A DNA stretch of 34,213 nt, taken from positions 1 through 34,213 of the forward strand of contig JABSON010000006.1 in assembly GCA_013215915.1 (NCBI GenBank). Direction: 5' to 3'. Each line of letters opens with the position of its first letter. Position 1 is the stretch's first letter. Both the position numbers and the translations under genes were made by a program. This DNA is from Campylobacteraceae bacterium. GTDB lineage: Bacteria > Campylobacterota > Campylobacteria > Campylobacterales > Arcobacteraceae. The notes under the pieces are model-generated. The model did no database searches and had not been told where the DNA came from. It worked only from the letters and a program-made list of their open reading frames with translations. Shown here one piece after another: positions 15,407 to 22,267 of the stretch.

Positions 15407-16098
15407 ACGTCCATTAATTCAGAAGTACTTACTTTAACAGCAGGACTCATAGTTAATGAAAAAGTAGATGAAGTATAGAATCTACCTTTAGCAGTTGATG
15501 GTTTAGCTTTATTGATTGCACCTAAAAATGCAACAATATTTTCTTTAATAGCTTCTGCAGAGAAAGAAATTTTTCCAACTGCTGCTTGCATATTACCTTT
15601 TTTATCAACTCTATATGTAACTTGACCACCTTTAGCGTCATTAACCGCTTTAGTTACGTCCATAGTTACAGTTCCAACTTTAGGATTAGGCATTAAACCT
15701 TTTGGTCCTAAAATTCTACCAACTTTTCCAACAATACCCATACAATCAGGTGTTGCAATTAATACGTCAAAGTCAATTTTACCAGCTTGGATATCTGCTG
15801 CTAAATCGTCGTTACCAACAATATCAGCACCAGCTGCTTTAGCTTCATCCATTTTAGTACCTTTAGCAAATACTGCAACTCTTACAGTTTTACCAGTACC
15901 ATTTGGAAGAACTACTGCTCCTCTGATCATTTGATCAGCATGTCTTGGATCAACGTTTAAGTTTAAAGAAACTTCAACACTTTCGTCAAATTTAGCTGAT
16001 TTTAATTCTTTTAATTTTGAAACTGCTTCGTCTAAAGAATATTCTTTAGTTCCTACATTTTCAACTAATGCTTTAAATCTTTTTGAAATTTTTGCCAT
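15400..16098 (-). CDS. rplA: 50S ribosomal protein L1
   Basis: Forms the mobile L1 arm beside the ribosomal E site and, in E. coli, represses its own rplKA message. Start placed at the ATG at 16098 ([11 protein letters not shown], 232 residues) behind GGAGATATAAA; an ATG five codons further up lacks a ribosome-binding site. Seen: [56 protein letters not shown] and the [13 protein letters not shown] segment, all standard for L1. The 110-base gap to rplK contains an 8-bp hairpin at 16164-16188. The stop codon is inside a terminator-like stem. Confidence 0.97.
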   Translation of the reverse strand: MAKISKRFKALVENVGTKEYSLDEAVSKLKELKSAKFDESVEVSLNLNVDPRHADQMIRGAVVLPNGTGKTVRVAVFAKGTKMDEAKAAGADIVGNDDLAADIQAGKIDFDVLIATPDCMGIVGKVGRILGPKGLMPNPKVGTVTMDVTKAVNDAKGGQVTYRVDKKGNMQAAVGKISFSAEAIKENIVAFLGAINKAKPSTAKGRFYTSSTFSLTMSPAVKVSTSELMDVK

Positions 16099-16163
16099 TT
16101 TATATCTCCGCAATTTTTATTTTTTTAAATATGGTTTGAATAAACAAACTTCATATTATTTGC

Positions 16164-16188
16164 TACCAGCAATTTAAGTCTGCTGGTA
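16164..16188 (-). promoter_or_regulatory. rplK-rplA intergenic hairpin
   Basis: Perfect 8-bp stem TACCAGCA/TGCTGGTA (16164-16171 with 16181-16188) closing a 9-base loop, in the gap between rplK and rplA, with no T run. It could be a processing or protein-binding structure such as an L1 site; the role is not shown by sequence. Confidence 0.45.
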
Positions 16189-16208
16189 AGACTAGATTGT
16201 TTAGTAGA

Positions 16209-16631
16209 TTATTCTACTTCAATTCCCATTGATCTAGCAGAACCTGCAACAATTTTTGCAGCTTGAGCTTCGTCATCAGTATTTAAATCTTTAATTTTCA
16301 TTTTAACTATTTCAAGAACTTGATCTTTAGTTAATTTTCCAATTTTAGTTTTTGCTGCGTTCTCAGAACCTTTTTTAACACCAGCCACTTTTTTGATTAA
16401 ATCAGTCATTGGTGGTTGTTTTAATTCAAAAGTGAAACTTTTGTCAGCGTAAATACTAATTACTACTGGAATTTTGAATCCAGCTTGAGATTTAGTTTTT
16501 TCATTGAATGCTTTACAGAATTCCATGATGTTTACACCTCTTTGACCTAATGCAGGCCCTACTGGTGGTGAAGGATTCGCTGCTCCTGCTGGGATTTGCA
16601 GTTTAAGAATACCTGTTAATTTTTTTGCCAT
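16209..16631 (-). CDS. rplK: 50S ribosomal protein L11
   Basis: Binds the GTPase-associated centre of 23S rRNA and, in bacteria with RelA-type enzymes, helps sense uncharged tRNA. The 140 residues match the usual length. The proline-rich N-terminal domain ([20 protein letters not shown], residues 11-30) is the thiostrepton-binding part. The C-terminal rRNA-binding domain has [20 protein letters not shown] and ends in [10 protein letters not shown]-like sequence ([11 protein letters not shown]). AAGGAAATAAG precedes the ATG. It follows nusG by 98 bases. Confidence 0.97.
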   Translation of the reverse strand: MAKKLTGILKLQIPAGAANPSPPVGPALGQRGVNIMEFCKAFNEKTKSQAGFKIPVVISIYADKSFTFELKQPPMTDLIKKVAGVKKGSENAAKTKIGKLTKDQVLEIVKMKIKDLNTDDEAQAAKIVAGSARSMGIEVE

Positions 16632-16729
16632 CTTATTTCCTTGAGTTGTTTTTAATTGCTAAATTTAGCCATTAGGCAAAAAAACTATAAAAAGTTGTTT
16701 TTGACTAATGACTAAAATTTAGTCTTTGT

Positions 16730-17257
16730 TTATACTACTCTTTCTACTTGAGTATAAGAGATTTCTACTGGTGTATTTCTACCAAAAATAGAAACATTTA
16801 ATTTGATTATTCCTGATACTAAATCGAAATTCTCAACTACACCATTAAAGTTAGCGAATGGACCTTCTTTAATTCTTAACATTTCACCCTCTTCGAATGA
16901 AACTTTAGGTTTAGCTGGACCTTTATTTGCTGCTTTATCTAAAATAGAAACAACATCTTTTTTAGATAAAGGAGTTGGTCTTTTAGACTCACCAATAAAT
17001 CTACCAACTTTTGCCATTGATTGAATTTTATGCCATAAAGCAGTATCTAAATCAATTTCAGCAAAAGCATATGCAGGATATAATGGTCTTTCAACTATTG
17101 ACTTAACTCCACGTCTAACTTCAATTAAGTCTTCAGTTGGAACTAAAACTTTTAGAATTTTTTCATCAGCCATTTCTATTGCTAATGTTTCTAATGCTCT
17201 TTTTACATATAGTTCACTACCTGAGTGAGTTTGAATTGCGTACCATTGGTGTGCCAT
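16730..17257 (-). CDS. nusG: Transcription termination/antitermination factor NusG
   Basis: Binds RNA polymerase through its N-terminal NGN domain and Rho or ribosomal protein S10 through its C-terminal KOW domain, linking transcription to translation. It has 175 residues. The NGN domain starts MAHQWYAIQTHSGSE and contains RRGVKSIVERPLYPAYAFAE. The KOW domain contains EGEMLRIKEGPFANFNGVVE and ends GRNTPVEISYTQVERV. No extra inserted domain is present. It lies nine bases after secE, and AAGGATAA precedes the ATG. Confidence 0.97.
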   Translation of the reverse strand: MAHQWYAIQTHSGSELYVKRALETLAIEMADEKILKVLVPTEDLIEVRRGVKSIVERPLYPAYAFAEIDLDTALWHKIQSMAKVGRFIGESKRPTPLSKKDVVSILDKAANKGPAKPKVSFEEGEMLRIKEGPFANFNGVVENFDLVSGIIKLNVSIFGRNTPVEISYTQVERVV

Positions 17258-17266
17258 TTGTTATCC

Positions 17267-17449
17267 TTAGTTTATTACAGCTGATAAGCTTACAGACATA
17301 ACTGCATCAATCAGTGCTAAAAATAAAGAAATTACAGTTACTACAACGAATACAGAAATAAATGCTGTTCGAACTTGTTCTTTAATAGGAAAAATTACTT
17401 TTAATAATTCGTCTTTTGCATTTTTATAATAGTTTTTTATTTTACTCAC
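17267..17449 (-). CDS. secE: Preprotein translocase subunit SecE
   Basis: Essential small subunit that clamps SecY in the inner-membrane protein channel. It has 60 residues with a single membrane helix (about 30-50: FISVFVVVTVISLFLALIDA), preceded by the amphipathic YYKNAKDELLKVIFP surface helix. This is the short one-helix form found in most bacteria. The start is GTG with GGAG eight bases upstream. It lies between the tRNA-Trp genes and nusG, the standard bacterial context. Confidence 0.94.
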   Translation of the reverse strand: MSKIKNYYKNAKDELLKVIFPIKEQVRTAFISVFVVVTVISLFLALIDAVMSVSLSAVIN

Positions 17450-17522
17450 GATTGACTCCAGAAATATTTAAGCTTTTAAGTTCTTTGGAAAAGAGTTGAA
17501 CTTCTTTCCACAAAACTTGTAG

Positions 17523-17598
17523 TGGCAGGCCAGGAGGGACTCGAACCCACAACCGCCGGATTTGGAATCCGATGCTCTACCATTAGAGCTACTAACCT
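17523..17598 (-). tRNA. tRNA-Trp (CCA), copy proximal to secE
   Basis: A 76-base cloverleaf with a 7-bp acceptor stem containing two G-U pairs, D stem GCTC/GAGC, and anticodon loop TTCCAAA giving anticodon CCA. The T arm is GTGGG-TTCGAGT-CCCTC with one wobble pair, and the CCA end is encoded. Identical to the copy at 17757-17832. Confidence 0.97.
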
Positions 17599-17701
17599 AT
17601 ATTTTAAAAAGATAAATGTTTACCTAGTTTTAAAGTTCGTAATTTTAACCAAACAAACTTAAAAGAAAATAAAACATACATAATTTGGGGATTAAATACT
17701 G

Positions 17702-17735
17702 TTTTTATAGAAATTTTATATGTTTTCTATAAAAA
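17702..17735 (-). promoter_or_regulatory. Hairpin in the tRNA-Trp spacer
   Basis: Perfect 12-bp A/T-rich inverted repeat (17702-17713 with 17724-17735, loop of 10), located 21 bases after the end of the upstream tRNA-Trp copy. The stem ends in a T run on both strands, so it may act as a weak terminator or as a processing signal for the tRNA 3' end. Confidence 0.5.
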
Positions 17736-17756
17736 AGATTTAATTGATGTTTTTAG

Positions 17757-17832
17757 TGGCAGGCCAGGAGGGACTCGAACCCACAACCGCCGGATTTGGA
17801 ATCCGATGCTCTACCATTAGAGCTACTAACCT
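17757..17832 (-). tRNA. tRNA-Trp (CCA), copy proximal to rpmG
   Basis: A 76-base cloverleaf identical to the copy at 17523-17598, with anticodon CCA and an encoded CCA end. Its 5' end is only nine bases after the T run of a terminator-like hairpin that follows rpmG. Confidence 0.97.
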
Positions 17833-17840
17833 ATTTGTTG

Positions 17841-17872
17841 TAAAAATTTAAGCCTAAGACATAGGCTTAAAT
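17841..17872 (-). terminator. Terminator-like hairpin between rpmG and tRNA-Trp
   Basis: Perfect 10-bp stem TTTAAGCCTA/TAGGCTTAAA (17847-17856 with 17862-17871, loop of 5) followed on the minus strand by five T at 17842-17846. It looks like a real rho-independent terminator, yet it directly precedes tRNA-Trp, secE and the rest of the operon. Confidence 0.65.
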
Positions 17873-17916
17873 ATCTCAAAAAGAGATCAATTAAAGTCTT
17901 ACGACTTTAATTTGAT
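17873..17916 (-). promoter_or_regulatory. Two hairpins at the rpmG stop codon
   Basis: A 13-bp stem with one bulged base (17886-17898 with 17903-17916) has the rpmG stop codon inside its loop region. It is followed by a 5-bp ATCTC/GAGAT stem (17873-17877 with 17883-17887). With the terminator-like stem at 17847-17871 they form a chain of three hairpins between rpmG and tRNA-Trp; the first two share two bases, so they may compete. Confidence 0.5.
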
Positions 17917-18069
17917 TTCTTTATGAATTGTATGTTTTTTTAATCTAGGACTATATTTTTTAAGTGCCATTTTCTCAGTGTGAGTTTTTGGATTTTTAAA
18001 AGTTGTGTAGTTAATGTCTCCACTTTCTTCACATTTTAGACCGATTTTGATTGCTGCTCCATTACCCAT
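17899..18069 (-). CDS. rpmG: 50S ribosomal protein L33
   Basis: Small protein of the large subunit near the E site. A 56-residue frame runs from the ATG at 18069 to the TAA at 17899. It begins [15 protein letters not shown] and contains the family signature [25 protein letters not shown], ending IHKEIKLKS. Only one cysteine (Cys13) is present where zinc-binding L33 proteins have two CxxC pairs, so this is the zinc-independent (C-minus) form. It lies only five bases after tuf and is presumably co-transcribed with it; a chain of RNA hairpins follows the stop. Confidence 0.95.
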   Translation of the reverse strand: MGNGAAIKIGLKCEESGDINYTTFKNPKTHTEKMALKKYSPRLKKHTIHKEIKLKS

Positions 18070-18074
18070 AATAA

Positions 18075-19283
18075 CTACTTAGTAATTTCGGCGATAACAC
18101 CAGCACCAACAGTTCGACCACCTTCACGGATAGCAAACTTAGTACCTTTTTCAAGAGCAACAGGAGAAACTAAAACAACATTCATTTCAATGTTGTCTCC
18201 AGGCATAACCATTTCAACACCTTCTGCTAATGTAACAGAACCTGTAACATCAGTAGTTCTGATGTAGAATTGTGGTCTATAACCAGAGAAGAAAGGAGTA
18301 TGTCTTCCACCCTCTTCTTTAGAAAGGATATATGCTTCACATCTGAATTCAGTATGTGGAGTAATAGAACCCGGCTTAATTAAAACTTGACCTCTTTGTA
18401 CGTCTTCTTTTTTAACACCTCTTAAAAGAATACCACAATTGTCTCCAGCTTCACCCTGATCCATTTCTTTTCTGAACATTTCAACACCAGTTACAGTAGT
18501 AGTAATAGTATCAACAATTCCAACGATTTCAATTTGTTCACCAATTTTGATGATACCAGTTTCAATTCTACCAGTAACAACTGTTCCTCTTCCTGAGATA
18601 GAGAAAACATCTTCAACAGGCATTAAGAAATCTTTTTCAGTTTCTCTTTTAGGAGTTGGGATGTATGAATCAACAGCGTCCATTAATTCCATAATTTTAG
18701 CAGTCCAGTCGTTTTCTTCACCTTTTTTAGCAGATTCTAATGCTTGGAAAGCAGAACCAGCTATAATAGGAGTGTCATCACCTGGGAAATCATACATAGA
18801 AAGTAACTCTCTAATTTCCATTTCAACAAGTTCTAACATTTCTTCTTTATCTTCATCGTCTAATTGATCTTCTTTGTTCATGAAAACAAGGATATATGGA
18901 ACACCAACTTGTTTAGATAATAAGATATGCTCTCTAGTTTGTGCCATAGGACCATCAGTCGCAGCAATAACTAAAATAGCACCATCCATTTGAGCAGCAC
19001 CAGTAATCATGTTTTTAACATAATCAGCATGTCCTGGACAATCTACGTGAGCGTAGTGTCTAGTTTCAGTTTCATACTCAATGTGAGAAGTAGCAATAGT
19101 AATTCCTCTTTCTCTTTCTTCTGGTGCATTATCGATTTGATCGTAATCCATCATCTCTCCACCCATTTTGTTCGTAAGAACTGCTGAGATTGCTGCTGTT
19201 AAAGTTGTTTTACCATGATCTACGTGACCAATAGTACCAATATTAACATGCGGTTTATTTCGTTCGAATTTTTCTTTTGCCAT
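18075..19283 (-). CDS. tuf: Elongation factor Tu
   Basis: GTPase that delivers aminoacyl-tRNA to the ribosome. It has 402 residues. GTP-binding motifs: GHVDHGKT at 19-26 (P loop), the switch I RGITIA, DCPGH at 81-85 and NKED at 136-139 (NKxD type). Domains 2 and 3 follow, with [37 protein letters not shown] and the C-terminal GRTVGAGVI. The gene stands between a tRNA-Phe/Thr/Tyr/Gly cluster and rpmG, matching the tufB setting of E. coli. A long hairpin occupies its 5' leader and strong promoter-like boxes lie upstream, as expected for one of the most expressed genes. Only one tuf copy is seen here; a second elsewhere cannot be excluded. Confidence 0.98.
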   Translation of the reverse strand: MAKEKFERNKPHVNIGTIGHVDHGKTTLTAAISAVLTNKMGGEMMDYDQIDNAPEERERGITIATSHIEYETETRHYAHVDCPGHADYVKNMITGAAQMDGAILVIAATDGPMAQTREHILLSKQVGVPYILVFMNKEDQLDDEDKEEMLELVEMEIRELLSMYDFPGDDTPIIAGSAFQALESAKKGEENDWTAKIMELMDAVDSYIPTPKRETEKDFLMPVEDVFSISGRGTVVTGRIETGIIKIGEQIEIVGIVDTITTTVTGVEMFRKEMDQGEAGDNCGILLRGVKKEDVQRGQVLIKPGSITPHTEFRCEAYILSKEEGGRHTPFFSGYRPQFYIRTTDVTGSVTLAEGVEMVMPGDNIEMNVVLVSPVALEKGTKFAIREGGRTVGAGVIAEITK

Positions 19284-19313
19284 TTTAGTTGCCTTTTAAA
19301 GATTTAATATATA

Positions 19314-19355
19314 CCCTCTGAGTAGATAAGCCCATGAGCTTATCTATTCAGAGGG
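19314..19355 (-). promoter_or_regulatory. Strong hairpin in the tuf 5' leader
   Basis: Seventeen base pairs with a single A/C mismatch: CCCTCTGA pairs with TCAGAGGG and TAGATAAGC with GCTTATCTA, closing a 6-base loop. It ends about 30 bases before the ATG and has no following T run, so it is not a terminator. It may stabilise the mRNA or be a processing site. Confidence 0.65.
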
Positions 19356-19379
19356 CTGTTCGTGTATATTTTTTCATAT

Positions 19380-19440
19380 ATAATACAAAAACACTTTTTA
19401 TCGTGACATTATACATAAAAAAACATAAAAAAACTATTAA
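19380..19440 (-). promoter_or_regulatory. tuf promoter region
   Basis: On the minus strand two runs of seven to eight T separated by ATG lead into TATAAT at 19413-19408, a textbook Campylobacterota sigma-70 promoter with periodic T tracts. A second box, TATTAT, lies at 19385-19380, behind another T5 tract. Initiation from the first would be near 19401, giving a leader of roughly 120 bases that contains the hairpin at 19314-19355. Confidence 0.6.
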
Positions 19441-19450
19441 GGGGAAAATT

Positions 19451-19481
19451 TTGTTAAAGAGTTATAGAATGTGATAACTCA
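19451..19481 (-). terminator. Weak terminator candidate after tRNA-Gly
   Basis: A 7-bp stem GAGTTAT/ATAACTC (19459-19465 with 19474-19480, loop of 8) follows tRNA-Gly, with TTT and AT-rich sequence after it but no continuous T run. It could partly separate the tRNA cluster from tuf. Confidence 0.35.
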
Positions 19482-19506
19482 GTTCCCAGTTTTTTTAATA
19501 ATAAAA

Positions 19507-19583
19507 TGGAGCGGGAGACGAGACTCGAACTCGCGACAATCTGCTTGGAAGGCAGAGGCTCTAGCCAACTGAGCTACTCCCGC
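19507..19583 (-). tRNA. tRNA-Gly (TCC)
   Basis: A 77-base cloverleaf: acceptor GCGGGAG/CTCCCGC, anticodon stem TCTGC/GCAGA with loop CTTCCAA giving anticodon TCC, encoded CCA. Last gene of the tRNA cluster before tuf. Confidence 0.97.
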
Positions 19584-19591
19584 TCATTTAA

Positions 19592-19676
19592 TGGTGGGGA
19601 GAGAAGGACTCGAACCTTCGAAGCCGTAGGCGACGGATTTACAATCCGTTGGATTTGACCACTCTCCAACCTCCCC
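19592..19676 (-). tRNA. tRNA-Tyr (GTA)
   Basis: An 85-base class II tRNA with a long variable arm. The anticodon stem ACGGA/TCCGT closes loop TTGTAAA, giving anticodon GTA. The CCA end is encoded. It lies eight bases upstream of tRNA-Gly. Confidence 0.97.
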
Positions 19677-19738
19677 GGTTGAAATATTATTAATATGCTA
19701 AGGCACTGAATCAATTAAGATTTGAGTGCGGTGTAAAA

Positions 19739-19815
19739 TGGAGCTAGTGATAGGAGTTGAACCTACGACCTGCTGATTACAAATCAGCTGCTCTAGCCAA
19801 CTGAGCTACACCAGC
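19739..19815 (-). tRNA. tRNA-Thr (TGT)
   Basis: A 77-base cloverleaf with acceptor GCTGGTG/CACTAGC (one G-U pair), anticodon stem GCTGA/TCAGC with loop TTTGTAA, anticodon TGT, encoded CCA. Confidence 0.97.
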
Positions 19816-19830
19816 GTCCGTCAATTTAGA

Positions 19831-19906
19831 TGGTGGCTCGAGACAGAATCGAACTGTCGACACAAGGATTTTCAATCCTTTGCTCTACCGACTGAGCTAT
19901 CGGGCC
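19831..19906 (-). tRNA. tRNA-Phe (GAA)
   Basis: A 76-base cloverleaf; anticodon stem AAGGA/TCCTT with loop TTGAAAA gives anticodon GAA, and CCA is encoded. The acceptor stem GGCCCGA/TCGAGCC has a C-A mismatch at its fourth pair (position 4 against 69), which is unusual. First gene of the cluster. Confidence 0.95.
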
Positions 19907-19924
19907 ATCCTAAATTGGAGTGAA

Positions 19925-19930
19925 ATTATA
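19925..19930 (-). promoter_or_regulatory. -10 box for the tRNA-Phe/Thr/Tyr/Gly cluster
   Basis: Perfect TATAAT on the minus strand, preceded by TTGTA, 19 bases before the mature tRNA-Phe 5' end. Its upstream region lies over the murD stop codon, so the tRNA cluster seems to have its own promoter although no terminator follows murD. Confidence 0.6.
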
Positions 19931-19941
19931 TACAAGTAATA

Positions 19942-21108
19942 TTAATTTAAACTTAAATTGTTTACAAATTCTTTAAATATATTTCCTCTCTGTGAATATG
20001 AAGTAAATTCATCTAATGAAGATGCTGAAGGAGATAGTATACATAGGGCATTCTCTTCAAATATACTTGATATTTTTTCTAATGTTTTTATATAGTTTTT
20101 TTCATAAAAATACTTAATATTATACTCATTTGACAATTTTATTAGTTTATCATAGTTAGTTCCAATAATAAATACTTCTACATTATAATCTTTAATATTA
20201 TTAAATAAGGGCTGTAAATTGGCACCTTTATCATCTCCACCTAAAATTAAATAGATCTTTTTCTTTTTATAAGGAACTAAAGCATTAATTGTAGCATCAA
20301 CATTTGTAGCTTTTGAATCATTTATCCATAATCTATTATATTTATCATAAACTTTTTCAATTTTATGCTCATCTATTTTAAAATTATTTATATTTTTATA
20401 ATCAATTTCATCAAATAATATCTTTTTACAAGCTAATGCTAAAATTGCATCCATTAAAAAAGGCTCAGGAAAATTAACTAAATTTTTATCAATTCCAAAC
20501 TCAGAACATAAATCATCAGTATTTTTGTAAGTAATTAAACAAGCATTAGTAGGATAGTCTTTAAACTCTTCAGGAACAATAGCAATTTCACCCTCTTTCA
20601 TATTATCAAGCGCTTTAAGTTTTGAAGCTCTATACTCTTCAAATGAACCATGCCATGATATGTGATCTTCTGAAATTGGCAAAAGTACATATAATGAAGG
20701 TTTAGCTTTTTTTGTATAATGTAGAGTAAAAGAAGATGTTTCCAAAATCCATATATTCTTTTTTTCATCTAACTCACATAGCGCAGTTCCAATGTTACCA
20801 CCCATTTGTGAACCGTATTCTTCTAATAAACACTGAATCATCTGAGTTGTAGTAGTTTTTCCATTAGTCCCAGATATCCAAATTGAGAAAGGCATAGTAT
20901 CAGCAAATAAATCATAATCACTATGAATATTATTTGATTCTGTAACCATATCATTATAAGGAGGAATTCCAGGACTAACCACTGTAATAGCATCAGATGT
21001 TTTATCATAAAGATTAAAGTCACCATCATCATATAATATAGCTTGTGGAAATCTGCTTTTAATTGCTTTAGCAGTATTTCCTTTTCCAAGTACTCTTAAT
21101 TCATTCAT
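19942..21108 (-). CDS. murD: UDP-N-acetylmuramoyl-L-alanine--D-glutamate ligase
   Basis: Cytoplasmic Mur ligase that adds D-glutamate to UDP-MurNAc-L-Ala using ATP. The start at 21108 (MNELRVLGKG, 388 residues) lies eight bases after the mraY stop. A longer frame exists, but its first 22 residues overlap the mraY 3' end and lack similarity to the family. Seen: N-terminal nucleotide-sugar domain with VVSPGIPPYN, the ATP-binding P loop SGTNGKTTTT, central ISEDHISWHGSFEEY with the metal-binding His, and WINDSKATNVDATINAL in the C-terminal domain. At about 390 residues it is somewhat shorter than E. coli MurD (about 438), as in related bacteria. It is coupled with mraY, the gene for a later step of the same pathway. 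Confidence 0.93.
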   Translation of the reverse strand: MNELRVLGKGNTAKAIKSRFPQAILYDDGDFNLYDKTSDAITVVSPGIPPYNDMVTESNNIHSDYDLFADTMPFSIWISGTNGKTTTTQMIQCLLEEYGSQMGGNIGTALCELDEKKNIWILETSSFTLHYTKKAKPSLYVLLPISEDHISWHGSFEEYRASKLKALDNMKEGEIAIVPEEFKDYPTNACLITYKNTDDLCSEFGIDKNLVNFPEPFLMDAILALACKKILFDEIDYKNINNFKIDEHKIEKVYDKYNRLWINDSKATNVDATINALVPYKKKKIYLILGGDDKGANLQPLFNNIKDYNVEVFIIGTNYDKLIKLSNEYNIKYFYEKNYIKTLEKISSIFEENALCILSPSASSLDEFTSYSQRGNIFKEFVNNLSLN

Positions 21109-21116
21109 ATTAATAC

Positions 21117-22178
21117 TTATCTTATTTTTAAGCTCATAAGAGCCAATAGGTTTGTCATAAATGAAATAATCCAAAACCTAACAATAATTTTGTTTTCTTT
21201 CCATCCTTTTTCTTCAAAATGATGATGAATAGGAGCCATTAAAAATATTCTTTTTTTCCTTATTTTAAAAGATCCAACTTGTAAAATAACTGATATAGTT
21301 TCTATAACAAAAATAAAACCAATTAAAACTAAAAGAATTTCACTTTTACAAGCAATTGCCATATATCCCATAAATGCCCCTATTGGTAAAGAACCAGAAT
21401 CACCCATGAAAACCTGTGCAGGATGAGAGTTAAACCATAAAAAAGCAATTAAAGAACCAGCAAAAGCCGAACCTAAAATAGATAGTTCACCAATTATTTG
21501 AATATTTGGTAATAATAAATATGAAGAGATTATTGAATGCCCAGTAATATATACAATAATTGATAAAGTAAAAAACCCAATTATTGAAGGAACAGTAGCT
21601 AATCCATCTAAACCATCAGTTAGATTTACAGCATTTGAAGTTCCTACAATTACAATTATCCATAAAAATGCAGCAAAAAAGCTCATATCGAATAATGGCA
21701 ATTTAAAGAATGGAGTATATAATTCAGTTGAATGATTATATATAAACAATATATAAATAACAACAAGAGAAGCTATTGTCTGTAAAAACAGTTTAGCTCT
21801 TGAGCTTAAACCTGCTGAATTAGATTTATGGAATAGTTTTGCCATATCATCTTTTATTCCAATTAATGAAAATAAAACAATAGTAACTAAACCACCAACC
21901 ACATAAAAATTATTTAGTTTTGCTGTTAATAATGTTGCTATTAACATTGAAAAAATAAATACAATTCCGCCCATAGTAGGAGTTCCTGCTTTTTTCTGAT
22001 GATTCTCAGGAGCAAGTTCATAAATTGGCTGTCCCGCTGATCTAGCTTTGGCCCATTTAATAAATTTTGGCATTAAAATTAGTGTTAAAAAAAATGCAAT
22101 AAAAAAAGCAATTCCTGCCCTAACTGTAATGTACTGAAAGATGTTCACATCTAAATGTCTGTAAAACCAATAAAACAA
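21117..22178 (-). CDS. mraY: Phospho-N-acetylmuramoyl-pentapeptide transferase
   Basis: Inner-membrane enzyme that moves phospho-MurNAc-pentapeptide to undecaprenyl phosphate, making lipid I. The 353 residues have about ten hydrophobic segments. Family motifs: the [13 protein letters not shown] loop near 62-74, [10 protein letters not shown] with its catalytic/magnesium aspartates, [11 protein letters not shown], and the cytoplasmic [12 protein letters not shown] near the C terminus. The start is TTG at 22178, with AAGG spaced seven bases before it. It is divergent from gpmI across an 89-base gap with overlapping -10 boxes, and is followed by murD. Confidence 0.96.
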   Translation of the reverse strand: MFYWFYRHLDVNIFQYITVRAGIAFFIAFFLTLILMPKFIKWAKARSAGQPIYELAPENHQKKAGTPTMGGIVFIFSMLIATLLTAKLNNFYVVGGLVTIVLFSLIGIKDDMAKLFHKSNSAGLSSRAKLFLQTIASLVVIYILFIYNHSTELYTPFFKLPLFDMSFFAAFLWIIVIVGTSNAVNLTDGLDGLATVPSIIGFFTLSIIVYITGHSIISSYLLLPNIQIIGELSILGSAFAGSLIAFLWFNSHPAQVFMGDSGSLPIGAFMGYMAIACKSEILLVLIGFIFVIETISVILQVGSFKIRKKRIFLMAPIHHHFEEKGWKENKIIVRFWIISFMTNLLALMSLKIR

Positions 22179-22218
22179 ATTTAAACCTTATTTTAGGAAA
22201 TATAATCCCATATTTTGA

Positions 22219-22239
22219 TATAATCGCGATAATTATAAT
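22219..22239. promoter_or_regulatory. Overlapping divergent promoters of gpmI and mraY
   Basis: On plus, TATAAT occurs at 22219-22224 and 22234-22239. On minus, TATAAT overlaps the latter at 22237-22232. Between them lies the palindrome ATCGCGAT (22223-22230), a rare GC-rich island in this AT-rich gap. Promoter use in each direction is inference; the palindrome could be an operator or chance. Confidence 0.45.
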
Positions 22240-22267
22240 ACATTCTATATTGAAAAAGGTTTAAACC

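Larger units (their letters stand above)
17520..17834 (-). repeat. Tandem duplication of the tRNA-Trp gene
   Basis: An identical 81-base segment occurs at 17520-17600 and 17754-17834 in the same orientation. It covers the whole tRNA-Trp plus a few flanking bases, and the 153-base spacer is unrelated and AT-rich. The copies show no difference, so the event is recent or they are kept alike by gene conversion. Confidence 0.95.

Noticed and set aside
16632-16729. Terminator in the nusG-rplK gap
   Set aside because: There are short palindromes and T runs, but no stem longer than about five pairs placed directly before a T run; left as unassigned spacer.
17599-17753. Possible small gene between the two tRNA-Trp copies
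   Set aside because: The 153-base spacer is AT-rich with frequent stops and no ribosome-binding site; only a hairpin is visible.
18547-19187. Open frames on plus opposite tuf
   Set aside because: Ser-rich antisense shadows produced by tuf codon use; no start signals.
20838-21089. 83-codon frame on minus overlapping murD
   Set aside because: Out-of-frame shadow of murD, Leu/Ile/Met-rich from AT-rich codons, no conserved motif.
21109-21174. Longer murD start overlapping mraY
   Set aside because: The extra residues are the mraY 3' end read in another frame; the family pattern begins at MNELRVLGKG.
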